From: Pontiella desulfatans
Lineage (GTDB): Bacteria > Verrucomicrobiota > Kiritimatiellia > Kiritimatiellales > Pontiellaceae
Length of the DNA stretch: 64,000 nucleotides
Assembly: GCF_900890425.1 (NCBI RefSeq)
Contig: NZ_CAAHFG010000005.1
Span: 310,001 to 374,000 of the forward strand
Reading direction: 5' to 3'
Position 1 is the stretch's first letter; every line of letters begins with the position of its first letter. Below the pieces are notes generated by a model. It searched no databases. It was not told the origin of the DNA and saw only the letters and a program-made list of their open reading frames with translations. The position numbers and the translations under genes were made by a program. Shown in pieces: positions 38,223-46,220 of this stretch.

Positions 38223-38963
38223 TCAAGGAGAAACCCGGCTTATATATTCAGTCTTTAACCACCCTCGTTTGCCGTCGTATTCCAATTCGATCCACCCTTT
38301 CGGGTCGCTTCCATGCTGCCGTGCGAGCGCGCCGAGCGGCAGCTTGTAGTGCGCGGTGCTTCCCTCGACCGGGCCATACAGCGCCGTTGCCTCGCTTTTG
38401 ACCACCACCCATTCCGGATGGATGGCCAGCTGGCGCCACTGCCACCACCCGCCGGCCGCCACAACCATCAGCGCAAGTGGGACAAGGCAGGCCTTCAGGG
38501 TCGGGCGCCGGGCGCCGGGCGCAACCAGGGCCGCCATGAGCAGGACGGCCAGCAGCAGATAGCCACTCGTGGCGGCAATGATCCATTCGCTGTGGGACAG
38601 CGTTTCGAAGACGCGCTCCACGAAGCCGGGCGCGGGATCGATGGCCCCGGCGGCATTCAATGCAAAGTGAAGGTTGGCCCGGATGTCGGGATCGCGCGGT
38701 GCCTCGTACCACGCCTTGCGGTAATGCCAAACGGCCTGGGGCAGGTCGCCATCCTTGAAGTTGGCGTTGGCGAGGTTGTAGTGCACCTCGGCATTGGCAA
38801 TCCCGTTGTTGATCAAGTCTTCGTAGAGCAGGGCGGCCTCGGCGTAGCGCGCGTCGTCGTAGGCGGCCTGCGCCATCAGGAACTTTTCCGATGAACTCGT
38901 TTGCGCCGCGGTTGTTGAAAGGGCCGGAAGCGCGAGCAGCAGGATGAGGGGGAGGAATCTCAT
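38223..38963 (-). CDS. BatE-like TPR and SH3-domain protein
   Basis: The 246-residue membrane protein has a signal peptide (MRFLPLILLLALPALSTTAA), TPR units (FLMAQAAYDDARYAEAALLYEDLI; NAEVHYNLANANFKDGDLPQAVWHYRKA), two transmembrane helices in the middle (WIIAATSGYLLLAVLLMAALV; LVPLALMVVAAGGWW) and a C-terminal SH3-like domain (VVKSEATALYGPVEGSTAHYKLPLG...WIELEYDGKRGWLKTEYI). This layout is that of BatE in Bacteroides-type aerotolerance operons. The ATG at 38963 overlaps the batD stop (ATGA) and has AAAGGA 7 bases upstream. Confidence 0.8.
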   Translation of the reverse strand: MRFLPLILLLALPALSTTAAQTSSSEKFLMAQAAYDDARYAEAALLYEDLINNGIANAEVHYNLANANFKDGDLPQAVWHYRKAWYEAPRDPDIRANLHFALNAAGAIDPAPGFVERVFETLSHSEWIIAATSGYLLLAVLLMAALVAPGARRPTLKACLVPLALMVVAAGGWWQWRQLAIHPEWVVVKSEATALYGPVEGSTAHYKLPLGALARQHGSDPKGWIELEYDGKRGWLKTEYISRVSP

Positions 38964-40756
38964 ATCTTCATCCTTTCGCATTTTTTCAGGGTGGTCGAAA
39001 GCCGGTTCAGCAGCGCCTTCATTTCGTCCTGGGGATCGGTTTCGGGTTGGATGCCGTAGCGGCGCTGCTCGATGGTGCTGAAGAGCGATGCAATGGCGTC
39101 CTTTTCATCCGGCACGCGCGCCAGCACGGCCTGCAGGGTAACATCGCCCGGCGGGAGGTTCAGCCGATGCCCGAAATAGTCGGCCAAGGCATTCCACATG
39201 GCTTCATGGAACGCGGCGCCGTCCTGTTTCCGCAGGGCCTGTTCCGCCAGTTGGACATGTTTCCGCGCGGCCTTGGGGGCCTTCTGCCTCCGGGCCAGGG
39301 CAACATTGTTTTGCAGCGTGTTGCGGCGCGCCGTGGTGCCGGCCACGGCCAGGAGCAGCAGGGCGGGCAACGCCAGCAAAACCTTGAATAGGGTGGAGGC
39401 ATGCCAAGCGGTTTCGTTGCTGCCGTTCCATTTCTTGGGCAGGGGCTTGAGGTAGACGATGTCCCGGCCCAGAATCTTGGTTTCCTGTTGGATGGTGCTG
39501 GGCATCGACGCGATCACTTGCGCGGCCTGTTGCGCGACGGCCTGGACCGAAACCGGGAACGGTCCCTGCTTAAGGGTGCGGAAGTCGGTGGTTTTCGTGT
39601 TGAAGTACGAGAACGAAACCGGCGGAATATTGGTGACGCTTCCGGACTTGGGAATCACCACCTGCTCAAAGCGAATCTCGTTCGGGTTCTTCGATTCAAC
39701 GGTTCGGGCGTCGTAGAGCTTGAAGTCGTGGCTGTCGGCGATGGTCGGCGGGGTGATTTGGGAAAGGTTGCCCTCGCCGGCAATGCGCATGCGGATGGTA
39801 ATCGGTTCGCCGGCCTTGACCTCGGTCGGCCCCACTTGGACATCGAAATCAAAAACACCGACGCCCCCCGTGAAGCTTTCCGGCCGCCCCACCGTGGGGA
39901 CGGGGCGCACCCCGATGTCGAGCTTGTTGCAGTCGAGCACCACCGGGCGCGTCTCCTGCCGTCCGAACATATCGCCGAAGAACGGGTCGTCGAACCCCCA
40001 CGAGCGGCGCTGCTGGCGGGGGATCACCACGTTGAGTTGAACTTCCGGCTGGAATGCGAACGTGCCGGCGGTCAAGGTTTTGGCGGTCGTCACCAGGGTG
40101 TAGACATTGAAGATGGAACCCTTGATTTCCTTGCGTTCGCGCCCGGCGATGTTCCACTGGAGCTCCCCATCCATCCCGGTTTCCGGCATGCCGCCGCGAA
40201 TGCTGAAGTTGCCGTCGATCTGGATGCCGTCGCGAATGTGGACCTTGAGTTCCAGACCGAATGGCTCGTGCACGTGCGGCGCTTCGCGGTTGGATGATAT
40301 TTCGGAAAACATCAGCTCGGAGAGTTCCTGGGCTTCCTGGTCGTCGGCCTTCTTGATGACCCTCAGCCGGCCGGTCAGTTCCTTTTCGCCGCCCTTGTAT
40401 TGGGCGATGACGGGGCCAATCGGAAAGTCGCCGGTCTTGGACGGCGTGATGAGATAGCTGTGGATTACCTTCGACGAGCTGCGCATGTTCACGATGCGCG
40501 TTTCCGAGCTTTGCCCTTGGTATTGGATCTTCAGTCCATCGACTTCCGGAAAATCAACCGCGCTGCCCTTGCAGTCGATAAACTCGATCTTCAAGACCGC
40601 CCGGTCCAGCAAACTGATCAACTGCGGCTGGATGCTCATCTGAACGTCCGCCGCAAGGGCGGTTCCCGCACTAGCGAATATCGAATACAGAACAAGGAAT
40701 ATCGAATATCGAACCATCCTTTTCCACAACCTTGCTGCTATTCCTTCGAGATTCAT
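38960..40756 (-). CDS. batD: BatD-like oxygen-tolerance protein
   Basis: The 598-residue exported membrane protein: signal peptide ending TALA-AD, a long beta-sandwich periplasmic region (DUF-type BatD domain; QPQLISLLDRAVLKIEFIDCKG, PSKTGDFPIGPVIAQYKGGEK, VGPTEVKAGEPITIRMRIAGEGNL), a transmembrane helix (LFKVLLALPALLLLAVAGT) and a cytoplasmic helical tail. The signal peptide core (RYSIFLVLYSIF) is encoded by a GAATATC-type repeat arm. Start at 40756 after AAGGAAGA in the other arm; the ATG at 40717 after GGAAAAGG is an alternative. Confidence 0.85.
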   Translation of the reverse strand: MNLEGIAARLWKRMVRYSIFLVLYSIFASAGTALAADVQMSIQPQLISLLDRAVLKIEFIDCKGSAVDFPEVDGLKIQYQGQSSETRIVNMRSSSKVIHSYLITPSKTGDFPIGPVIAQYKGGEKELTGRLRVIKKADDQEAQELSELMFSEISSNREAPHVHEPFGLELKVHIRDGIQIDGNFSIRGGMPETGMDGELQWNIAGRERKEIKGSIFNVYTLVTTAKTLTAGTFAFQPEVQLNVVIPRQQRRSWGFDDPFFGDMFGRQETRPVVLDCNKLDIGVRPVPTVGRPESFTGGVGVFDFDVQVGPTEVKAGEPITIRMRIAGEGNLSQITPPTIADSHDFKLYDARTVESKNPNEIRFEQVVIPKSGSVTNIPPVSFSYFNTKTTDFRTLKQGPFPVSVQAVAQQAAQVIASMPSTIQQETKILGRDIVYLKPLPKKWNGSNETAWHASTLFKVLLALPALLLLAVAGTTARRNTLQNNVALARRQKAPKAARKHVQLAEQALRKQDGAAFHEAMWNALADYFGHRLNLPPGDVTLQAVLARVPDEKDAIASLFSTIEQRRYGIQPETDPQDEMKALLNRLSTTLKKCERMKI

Positions 40757-40784
40757 TCTTCCTTGTTCGTTATTCGTCGTTCAA
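40674..40784. repeat. GAATATC-type palindrome between the BatC-like gene and batD
   Basis: The left arm 40674-40713 is made of GAATATCGAATA units around GAACAAGGAA. The right arm 40752-40784 is an imperfect reverse complement (TTCTTCCTTGTTCGTTATTCG). The left arm encodes the batD signal-peptide core and the right arm supplies the batD ribosome binding site and first ATG. Confidence 0.75.
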
Positions 40785-40801
40785 CGGCCGGTGATCCCCG
40801 A

Positions 40802-41350
40802 TCACCAGTCCTTATCCACCTTGACCGGGGCACCCAGTACGGGGTGCAGTTGCAGGCGTTTGTTTTCCTCTTCCTGCTTCATGGCGTCCAGCAGGCGCTC
40901 GGCTTCGTCCTGGCTCATCTGTTCCGCACGCGGCGGTTCCTGTTGTTGCTGTGGGTCCTGCTGCTGGTCTTGCTGCTGTTGATCCTGGTTTTGTTGCTGG
41001 TCTTGCTCGTTTTGTTGTTCGTCTTGGTTTTGCTGGTCCTGGTCTTGTTGCTGATCCTGGTTTTGGTCTTGTTCGTTTTGCTGATCCTGGTTCTGTTGCT
41101 GGTCGTCCTGATCCTGGTTCTGCTCCTGTTGCTGGTCGATCAGCTCCTTGAGGCGCAGCAGCTTTCCGTTCTCCGGATAGTGCGCGAGGCCCTGGACGAC
41201 CAGGTTGCTGGCGCTGGCGGTGTCGCCATGGATATACATGCTGGCCGCCGGGTGGAAGTAGGTCGAATCGATATCGGCCACGTCGTTGGTGGTCTGCGCC
41301 AAGGCGGGCAGGGCCACGGCCAAAAACAGGATGGTTGCGAGCGTCTTCAT
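40802..41350 (-). CDS. BatC-like exported protein with a Q/N/D-rich low-complexity stretch
   Basis: Of 182 residues, the first 19 are a signal peptide (MKTLATILFLAVALPALAQ). A short helical part (about 35-68) is followed by about 65 residues made almost only of Gln, Asn, Asp and Glu (roughly 70-135) in QNQDQQ-like units. The end, MSQDEAERLLDAMKQEEENKRLQ, resembles the C-terminal block of BatC proteins (a run ending in LLxALKxxE). The ATG overlaps the stop of the batB-TPR gene (ATGA). It probably works in the periplasm or as a lipid-free exported partner of the VWA proteins. Confidence 0.72.
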   Translation of the reverse strand: MKTLATILFLAVALPALAQTTNDVADIDSTYFHPAASMYIHGDTASASNLVVQGLAHYPENGKLLRLKELIDQQQEQNQDQDDQQQNQDQQNEQDQNQDQQQDQDQQNQDEQQNEQDQQQNQDQQQQDQQQDPQQQQEPPRAEQMSQDEAERLLDAMKQEEENKRLQLHPVLGAPVKVDKDW

Positions 41351-43272
41351 TTTGCCATGTTGGTGGTTGGGAAGAGATCCTGGATAATCTTCAGCACGTC
41401 CTGGTTTTTCTGGATCGTTTCTTCATAGTTTTTTTTCAGGTCGGGTTTCAGGTCGAACGCGTATTTTCGCTCATCCGTCTCGGTTGTCAACCGTTGTGCG
41501 GCCAGCATGTACTGGTAATCGGTAATATATTGCAGTGCGGTCTTCAGGTCGATTTCCGCGGCTTCGACGGCGAGCGCCAGCATTTCCAGCCGCTCCTCGA
41601 TTTTCGGTAGATACTGTTTCGACTCGGGATGCTCCGGGGCCACGTTCTCCATGATGTGCCTGAACTGTTTTTTCGCCAGGCGATAGTTGGCTTGCGCATC
41701 CTTCGCCTTGAACTGCGGGAGCAGCTCCTCCGCCTGGTCGAAATACCACTTGCCCAGGTTATGTTCCAGTTTAAGCCGCAGCTGCTGGGCGCGTTCGAAG
41801 TTTTGCTTGGCCGCGAGGTCGTCCGGTTCCAGCAGCATGCTTTTTTCATACATGTCCATCGCCAGGAACGAGAGCTCGATGGCCATGCCGATCTGCTCCT
41901 GCCCGGTCAGCGCCGTGGTGCGCGCCAGCAGGGCATTGCCCCGGTTGAAGTAGGCCTTCGCCTGCAGCTCCACGTCGGTCGAGCGCAGGGCTTCGTTGTA
42001 GGAATCGGCCGCGGTTTCGAAGTCGCCCGCGCGGTACTGCGCATTACCGAGGTTGTAGTTCCCGATGTCCGCAAACTCCAACGCGGTCTTTTCGAGATGC
42101 TCGATGGCGTTGGTGTAGTCGCCCCGCTTGTAGGCCTTCAGCCCTTTCCGCATCGAAGAGCGCGGCGTATCCTCGGCTTTCACCACGCATGGCAAGAGCA
42201 GGAGGAGTGTAACCGCGAAAGAACGCAAAGATCGCAAGGATTTCCGGTTCGTTGGCTTTTGCGTTCCTTGCGTTCTTTCGCGGTTATAATTGACCGGTCG
42301 AATGGCCGTTTCGATGAGTAGCAGAAGCAGGGCCGCGCCCAGGAACCACTGGAACCGCTCCGTCCAGGATTTCGACATGCGGGCCTCGCGCTCCTCGCGC
42401 TGCAGCTCGGCGATGCCCTGCTGGTAGACGCGCTCCAGTCCAAAGTCGCCCGGGGCGGAGCGGACATAGAAGCCGCCGGTTTCCAAGGCGATCCGTTCGA
42501 GGACGCTTTCGTCCAGCGAGCTCTTCACCACGTTGCCGGTCTTGTCCTTCACGAATCCGTCCGACGTTTGGATCAGCTCGCCTTCCTTGGTGCCGACGCC
42601 GATCGCGAACACGCGGATGTTTTCCTGTTTCAATGCGGGCAGCAGTGCCAGCGGATCGCCGGAGTGCCCTTCGCCATCGGAGATCAGGATAATCACCTTG
42701 TCGGCCTGCGTCTCCTCCGCCTTCTTGAAGCTCTCAATGGAGGTATCCAGCGCCTGGTAAAGATCGGTTCCGCCAATGGGTACGATGCCCGCGTAGATGT
42801 CTTCGAGCATCATCAGGAAGGCGGCATAGTCGATGGTTGCGGGGCATTGCAGGAAGGCGTCGCCGGCAAAGGCCACAATGCCGATGCGGTCGCCGCGCAG
42901 CTCCTTCACCAGATCGCGCACGCCCCATTTGGCCTGCTGCAACCGGTTGGGCTTGATGTCCTGCGCCAGCATGCTCTTCGAGGTGTCGAGCGCAACAATA
43001 ATGCTGAGTCCGCGCTGTTTCACCTCTTCCCATTTAAAGCCCCATTGCGGGCGGGCCAGCGCGGCAATCGCCAGCGCAAGGGCCAGTACGCGAACCAGGT
43101 TCTTGAAGCGCTGGCGACGGGGCGAAAGGCCGGGGAGCATGGTGTTCCACAACGCTACATCGGCCATGCGTTTGAGCAACTGGGCGCGCCGCTTCAGCAT
43201 GAGCCCGGTCAAGAGCAATAGCGGAAGCAGGGCCAGCAGCCACATCAACGTATCTGGATTATGCCATTTCAT
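41347..43272 (-). CDS. batB: BatB VWA protein fused to a TPR protein through a palindrome-derived linker
   Basis: The 641-residue protein. Residues 1-325 are BatB: two N-terminal helices, a VWA domain with the MIDAS motif DTSKS (D96-S100), VIILISDGEGHSGD, and a C-terminal helix (FLGAALLLLLIETAI). Residues about 329-355 are encoded by an AACGCAAAG palindrome (42210-42286). A second hydrophobic segment (SFAVTLLLLLPCVVKA) follows, then TPR repeats (KAYKRGDYTNAIEHLEKTA; GNYNLGNAQYRAGDFETAADSY) and a helical C-terminus. In most bat operons BatB and the TPR protein are separate. The topology would place both VWA and TPR parts in the periplasm. Confidence 0.85.
   Translation of the reverse strand: MKWHNPDTLMWLLALLPLLLLTGLMLKRRAQLLKRMADVALWNTMLPGLSPRRQRFKNLVRVLALALAIAALARPQWGFKWEEVKQRGLSIIVALDTSKSMLAQDIKPNRLQQAKWGVRDLVKELRGDRIGIVAFAGDAFLQCPATIDYAAFLMMLEDIYAGIVPIGGTDLYQALDTSIESFKKAEETQADKVIILISDGEGHSGDPLALLPALKQENIRVFAIGVGTKEGELIQTSDGFVKDKTGNVVKSSLDESVLERIALETGGFYVRSAPGDFGLERVYQQGIAELQREEREARMSKSWTERFQWFLGAALLLLLIETAIRPVNYNRERTQGTQKPTNRKSLRSLRSFAVTLLLLLPCVVKAEDTPRSSMRKGLKAYKRGDYTNAIEHLEKTALEFADIGNYNLGNAQYRAGDFETAADSYNEALRSTDVELQAKAYFNRGNALLARTTALTGQEQIGMAIELSFLAMDMYEKSMLLEPDDLAAKQNFERAQQLRLKLEHNLGKWYFDQAEELLPQFKAKDAQANYRLAKKQFRHIMENVAPEHPESKQYLPKIEERLEMLALAVEAAEIDLKTALQYITDYQYMLAAQRLTTETDERKYAFDLKPDLKKNYEETIQKNQDVLKIIQDLFPTTNMAK
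42210..42286. repeat. AACGCAAAG palindrome inside the batB-TPR frame
   Basis: The left arm 42210-42240 (TAACCGCGAAAGAACGCAAAG...) and the right arm 42257-42286 (TTTTGCGTTCCTTGCGTTCTTTCGCGGTTA, near-perfect reverse complement) have a 16-base loop. The same sequence class is found at 44338, 44796, 45768, 46231, 47159 and 47207. Here it is translated without a stop and joins two protein domains. Confidence 0.85.
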
Positions 43273-43276
43273 TTTT

Positions 43277-43363
43277 CGTATTGCGTGTTGCGTACTGCGT
43301 ATTGCCGAAGAGCCTCCTGATCAAAAGAGGTTTTGCAATACGCAATACGAAGTACGCAGTATC
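43277..43363. repeat. GTATTGCG-type palindrome between batA and batB
   Basis: The left arm 43277-43305 (CGTATTGCGTGTTGCGTACTG...) and the right arm 43335-43363 (GCAATACGCAATACGAAGTAC...) are imperfect reverse complements built of GTATTGCG-like units. It starts 5 bases after the batB ATG, and its outer end contains the batA stop codon, so it fills the junction exactly. Confidence 0.8.
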
Positions 43364-44324
43364 AAGGAAGCCTCCCCAACCTCGTTAGATTCAAAAACTG
43401 TTCCAGTGCCAAAAGCACGATGCCCAAAATAATCCAGTTTGCCGCTTTCTCTTCGAAGCGGGTAAAGCGCTCCACTTCAATCTCCGTTTTTTCCAGCAGG
43501 TCGATTTCCCCGTAGACGGAGTCGAGCGTTTCAAGATCCTTCGCGCGGTAAAACTTGGCGTTGGTCGTTTTGGCAATTTTCTTAAGGGAGTCCTCGTCGA
43601 CCTCCTGCCGCTGCATGAAGAAGCCGGTTCGCGCGCCGCCTGCGCCGATGGTGTAGATCTTGATGTCCAGCGCTTCCGCGGCACTCGCGGCATTCTCCGG
43701 CGAAAGGGTGCCGTGGTTGTTGGCGCCATCGGTCAGCAGGATGATCACCTTGCTTTTCGCCTCGCTGTCGCGCAGGCGGTTGATGGCCGAGGCAATGCCA
43801 TCGCCAATGGCGGTGCGGTTGCCGTCGAGCATGCCCGTGTGCAGGCCCTCCATGCGTTGGTTCAGCCAGCCATGGTCGAGGGTGAGCGGTGCAATCGCGT
43901 AGGGCACGGTCGCGAAGGCCACGACGCCGATCCGGTCGCTAGGGCGGTTTTCGAGGAAGCGCGTAATCACTTCCTTCGAAGCATCCAGGCGGCTCATGCG
44001 ACGGCCGAATTTCTGGAAGTCCTCCGTGTCCATCGAACCCGACAAGTCCATCAGCAGAATGATGTCCACGGCCTCGGTGCGCACGCGGCTATCCTCCAGC
44101 CCGCGCTGCGGCCGCGCGAGTGCAACCACCAGGCACACCAGCCCGAGGGCAAAGAGCACGGGCAGGACTGGTTGCAACCGAATCCGCCAGCTCTTCGGCA
44201 AGCCCTTCAGCACGGCGCTGCTGCTAAACTGCATCGTTCGCCGCTTCTGAATGAAATACCGAAGCCAAACCAGCGCCGGGATCAGCAACAGCAACAAAAG
44301 AAAAACTGGATAAGCGAGTCTCAT
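43362..44324 (-). CDS. batA: BatA-like VWA-domain membrane protein
   Basis: The 320-residue protein has two N-terminal helices (VFLLLLLLIPALVWL; LPVLFALGLVCLVVALA), a VWA domain with MIDAS motif DLSGS (D93, S95, S97), DRIGVVAFATVPYAIAPLTLDHGWL, VIILLTDGANNHGTLSPENAA, and a C-terminal helix (WIILGIVLLALEQFL). This is the layout of BatA in aerotolerance operons; VWA domains there bind metal and partner proteins. Its stop codon lies in the outer end of a palindrome arm. Confidence 0.88.
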   Translation of the reverse strand: MRLAYPVFLLLLLLIPALVWLRYFIQKRRTMQFSSSAVLKGLPKSWRIRLQPVLPVLFALGLVCLVVALARPQRGLEDSRVRTEAVDIILLMDLSGSMDTEDFQKFGRRMSRLDASKEVITRFLENRPSDRIGVVAFATVPYAIAPLTLDHGWLNQRMEGLHTGMLDGNRTAIGDGIASAINRLRDSEAKSKVIILLTDGANNHGTLSPENAASAAEALDIKIYTIGAGGARTGFFMQRQEVDEDSLKKIAKTTNAKFYRAKDLETLDSVYGEIDLLEKTEIEVERFTRFEEKAANWIILGIVLLALEQFLNLTRLGRLP

Positions 44325-44337
44325 CAGGAATATTTAT

Positions 44338-44790
44338 TTAGCCGCGAAAGAGCGCAAAGGACGCAAAAGAAAGCAGGAAAGAAAGGGCTTTGGGAATGCT
44401 GGTTGTCCGTTTGGCCTTATCCATCACGAACTTTTTGATTTGGAATTTGTAGGAGCCGAAGTTGATTAGCAAACCATGTTCAAGATTAGCAGACCGTAGG
44501 TAACCAATAAGCTGTGCCTTATGCTCTTCCGAAAAAGTCTTGCAGGCTTTTAGTTCGATGATCAGGACGTCTTCGACAATCAGGTCGGCATAATAGTCGC
44601 CGATTTCAGTTCCGTCTTCGTCAAAGACCTTCAGTGGATGTTGTTGCTTCACATCAAATCCCGCCTTGCGAAGGCGGTGAGCGAGGGCGTTTTCATAAAC
44701 CTTCTCCAAATGACCCGTACCATGGTACTCATGGATCGCATATGACGTTTCTCTTACCAGGTCGCACAGTTCTTTGATTTTCGCCTCCAT
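44338..44790 (-). CDS. GxxExxY protein (PD-(D/E)XK nuclease-like), copy A
   Basis: The 150-residue protein carries the family motif GHLEKVY (GxxExxY) and a PD-(D/E)XK-type core (YYADLIVEDVLIIELKACK, with Asp then Glu-x-Lys), followed by HKAQLIGYLRSANLEHGLLINFG. The family is of unknown function; nuclease activity is predicted only from the fold motif. The C-terminus FASFALFRG is encoded by the repeat arm. AAGGAGAAGG precedes the ATG at 44790, which overlaps the neighbour's TGA. It is clearly paralogous to copy B along its whole length. Confidence 0.85.
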   Translation of the reverse strand: MEAKIKELCDLVRETSYAIHEYHGTGHLEKVYENALAHRLRKAGFDVKQQHPLKVFDEDGTEIGDYYADLIVEDVLIIELKACKTFSEEHKAQLIGYLRSANLEHGLLINFGSYKFQIKKFVMDKAKRTTSIPKALSFLLSFASFALFRG

Positions 44791-44834
44791 CAACCTTCTC
44801 CTTCTTTGGGTTCCCTGCGTTCTCTCGTGGCTAA
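44338..44834. mobile_element. Repeat-bracketed GxxExxY unit A
   Basis: An AACGCAAAG-type left arm (44338-44373) and right arm (44796-44834) face each other in inverted orientation about 420 bases apart, and enclose one gene. TTAGCCGCGAAAGAGCGCAAAGG on the left matches the reverse complement of CCCTGCGTTCTCTCGTGGCTAA on the right at most positions. The left arm encodes the last residues of the enclosed protein, and the right arm encodes the last residues of the upstream BatG-like gene. Confidence 0.65.
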
Positions 44835-45761
44835 CTCCTCAGTCTGTTTGGTTTGTTCAACGAATTGCCGGGTGGTGTTGAAGGCGGATTCCATGGTGGT
44901 GCGGTCGGGGTGGCCCTTGGCAAACTTGACCATGTCGGCCTGGCGCATGAACTCCTGCAGGATGTTGCGCTGGTTGCCATCGAGCTCCGGCGATTTGCTC
45001 ATCTCCTCGACAATCTCTTCGGTGGTTTCGTCCGGGGCGTTGAGCTGGAAGCGCCCTTCGAGATAGGTGCGCAGAATCATGGAAAGTTCGGTGTAGAACG
45101 GGTTGCATTCGTCCTTTTCGAGCAGCCCCTTCCGCATCAATGCGTCCAATGCCTTGAAGGCGACGACGTGCGGTGGAACCGGTGGCGCTTTCGGAACGAG
45201 CGTCTCGCGGTTTTTCCAGAGCTTCGAAGTAACCAGGCCCACTAAAAAGGCAACCACGGCCGATCCGAGTACGATCCAGATCCACGGTGGAATCCGCCCC
45301 GGAAGCTTGTGGACTTTTTTGATGTCGGCGATCTCGCTTGAAGATATTTGGCCGAGGCTGCTGACGACGCGGATGGTTGTTTCGGGGAAGGCATTGGTTA
45401 AAGCTTTGCCACCCATGCGGTAAACGACGGGATTGGTCGTTAGCACATGTTCGCCCAGGCGGAAGGAGGTGAGGGTGTAGATGGTTTCCGTTAGAACGTT
45501 CCCGTCCGCGAGCGGCGTGCTTTCCCAATCGCGCTTAAGGACAACGATATCCTTTTCGTGGCCGATCTCCGGCAGTTCAACCACACCGTTGCTTGGACAG
45601 ATCGTCGTGATGGAAAGCTCCACCTGATCGCCGATCATGATCGATTCGTGTGGAAGCGAAACGTCCAAGTTCAGCTCCATGGCATGAATGGTTGCCGATA
45701 TGCAGAGCAGGTATAGGCCCGCGACTGCTAGTCGATTCAGAATGTGGCTTGGGTGGCGCAT
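44790..45761 (-). CDS. BatG-like membrane protein (Ig-like plus DUF4381-like tail)
   Basis: The 323-residue protein: signal peptide (LAVAGLYLLCISATIHA), a beta-rich exported domain (SLPHESIMIGDQVELSITTICPSNGVVELPEIG), one transmembrane helix (IPPWIWIVLGSAVVAFLVGLV) and a cytoplasmic helical domain (FKALDALMRKGLLEKDECNPFYTELSMILRTYLEGRF, TTEEIVEEM) resembling DUF4381 proteins near DUF58/VWA genes. The position between DUF58 and batA is that of batG. The last 12 residues (ATRERREPKEGEG) are encoded by the right arm of unit A. Confidence 0.7.
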   Translation of the reverse strand: MRHPSHILNRLAVAGLYLLCISATIHAMELNLDVSLPHESIMIGDQVELSITTICPSNGVVELPEIGHEKDIVVLKRDWESTPLADGNVLTETIYTLTSFRLGEHVLTTNPVVYRMGGKALTNAFPETTIRVVSSLGQISSSEIADIKKVHKLPGRIPPWIWIVLGSAVVAFLVGLVTSKLWKNRETLVPKAPPVPPHVVAFKALDALMRKGLLEKDECNPFYTELSMILRTYLEGRFQLNAPDETTEEIVEEMSKSPELDGNQRNILQEFMRQADMVKFAKGHPDRTTMESAFNTTRQFVEQTKQTEELATRERREPKEGEG

Positions 45762-45767
45762 TTATTA

Positions 45768-46220
45768 TTAACCGCGAAAGAACGCAAGGAACGCAAAGAT
45801 AGGGAGTGGGAAGCTTGTTAGTTTAGTGGCAGGATTGCTTTTTTCGCTTTTGGCGAATTTCTTGATGAAAAATTTGTAGGAGCCGAAGTTGATCAGCAAC
45901 CCGTGTTCTTTGCTTGCTCCTTTCAGGTAGTTGAGTAGTTGGGCTTTATGTTCGTCGTTAATGGATTTGCACGCTTTCAGTTCGATGATGAGTTCACCTT
46001 CGATCAGGAGGTCTGCGAAATATTCGCCGATTTCCGTGCCATCTTCGTCATGGATGATCAAGCGATGTTGTTGTTCAACTTGTAGCCCTGCTTTTCGGAG
46101 ACGGCTGGCAAGTGCATTTTCATAAACTTTTTCAAGGTATCCCGTTCCATGGTATTGGTGGATGGCATACGCGGTTTCGCGAATCTGGTTGCTGAGTTTC
46201 ATAGCTTCATTCGTATCCAT
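45768..46220 (-). CDS. GxxExxY protein (PD-(D/E)XK nuclease-like), copy B
   Basis: The 150-residue protein is the same length as copy A and shows GYLEKVY, YFADLLIEGELIIELKACK and HKAQLLNYLKGASKEHGLLINFGSYKF. The C-terminus FAFLAFFRG is encoded by the repeat arm, the same design as copy A. The start at 46220 has AAGGAGA 6 bases upstream; in-frame codons before it (NRERTQGTQKENG) are only the translated right arm. The two copies differ enough that they are not a recent tandem duplication. Confidence 0.85.
   Translation of the reverse strand: MDTNEAMKLSNQIRETAYAIHQYHGTGYLEKVYENALASRLRKAGLQVEQQHRLIIHDEDGTEIGEYFADLLIEGELIIELKACKSINDEHKAQLLNYLKGASKEHGLLINFGSYKFFIKKFAKSEKSNPATKLTSFPLPIFAFLAFFRG

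Noticed and set aside
40930-41150. Tandem-repeat or CRISPR-like array
   Set aside because: The periodic sequence is coding for the Q/N/D-rich tract of a real gene; there are no identical repeats with spacers.
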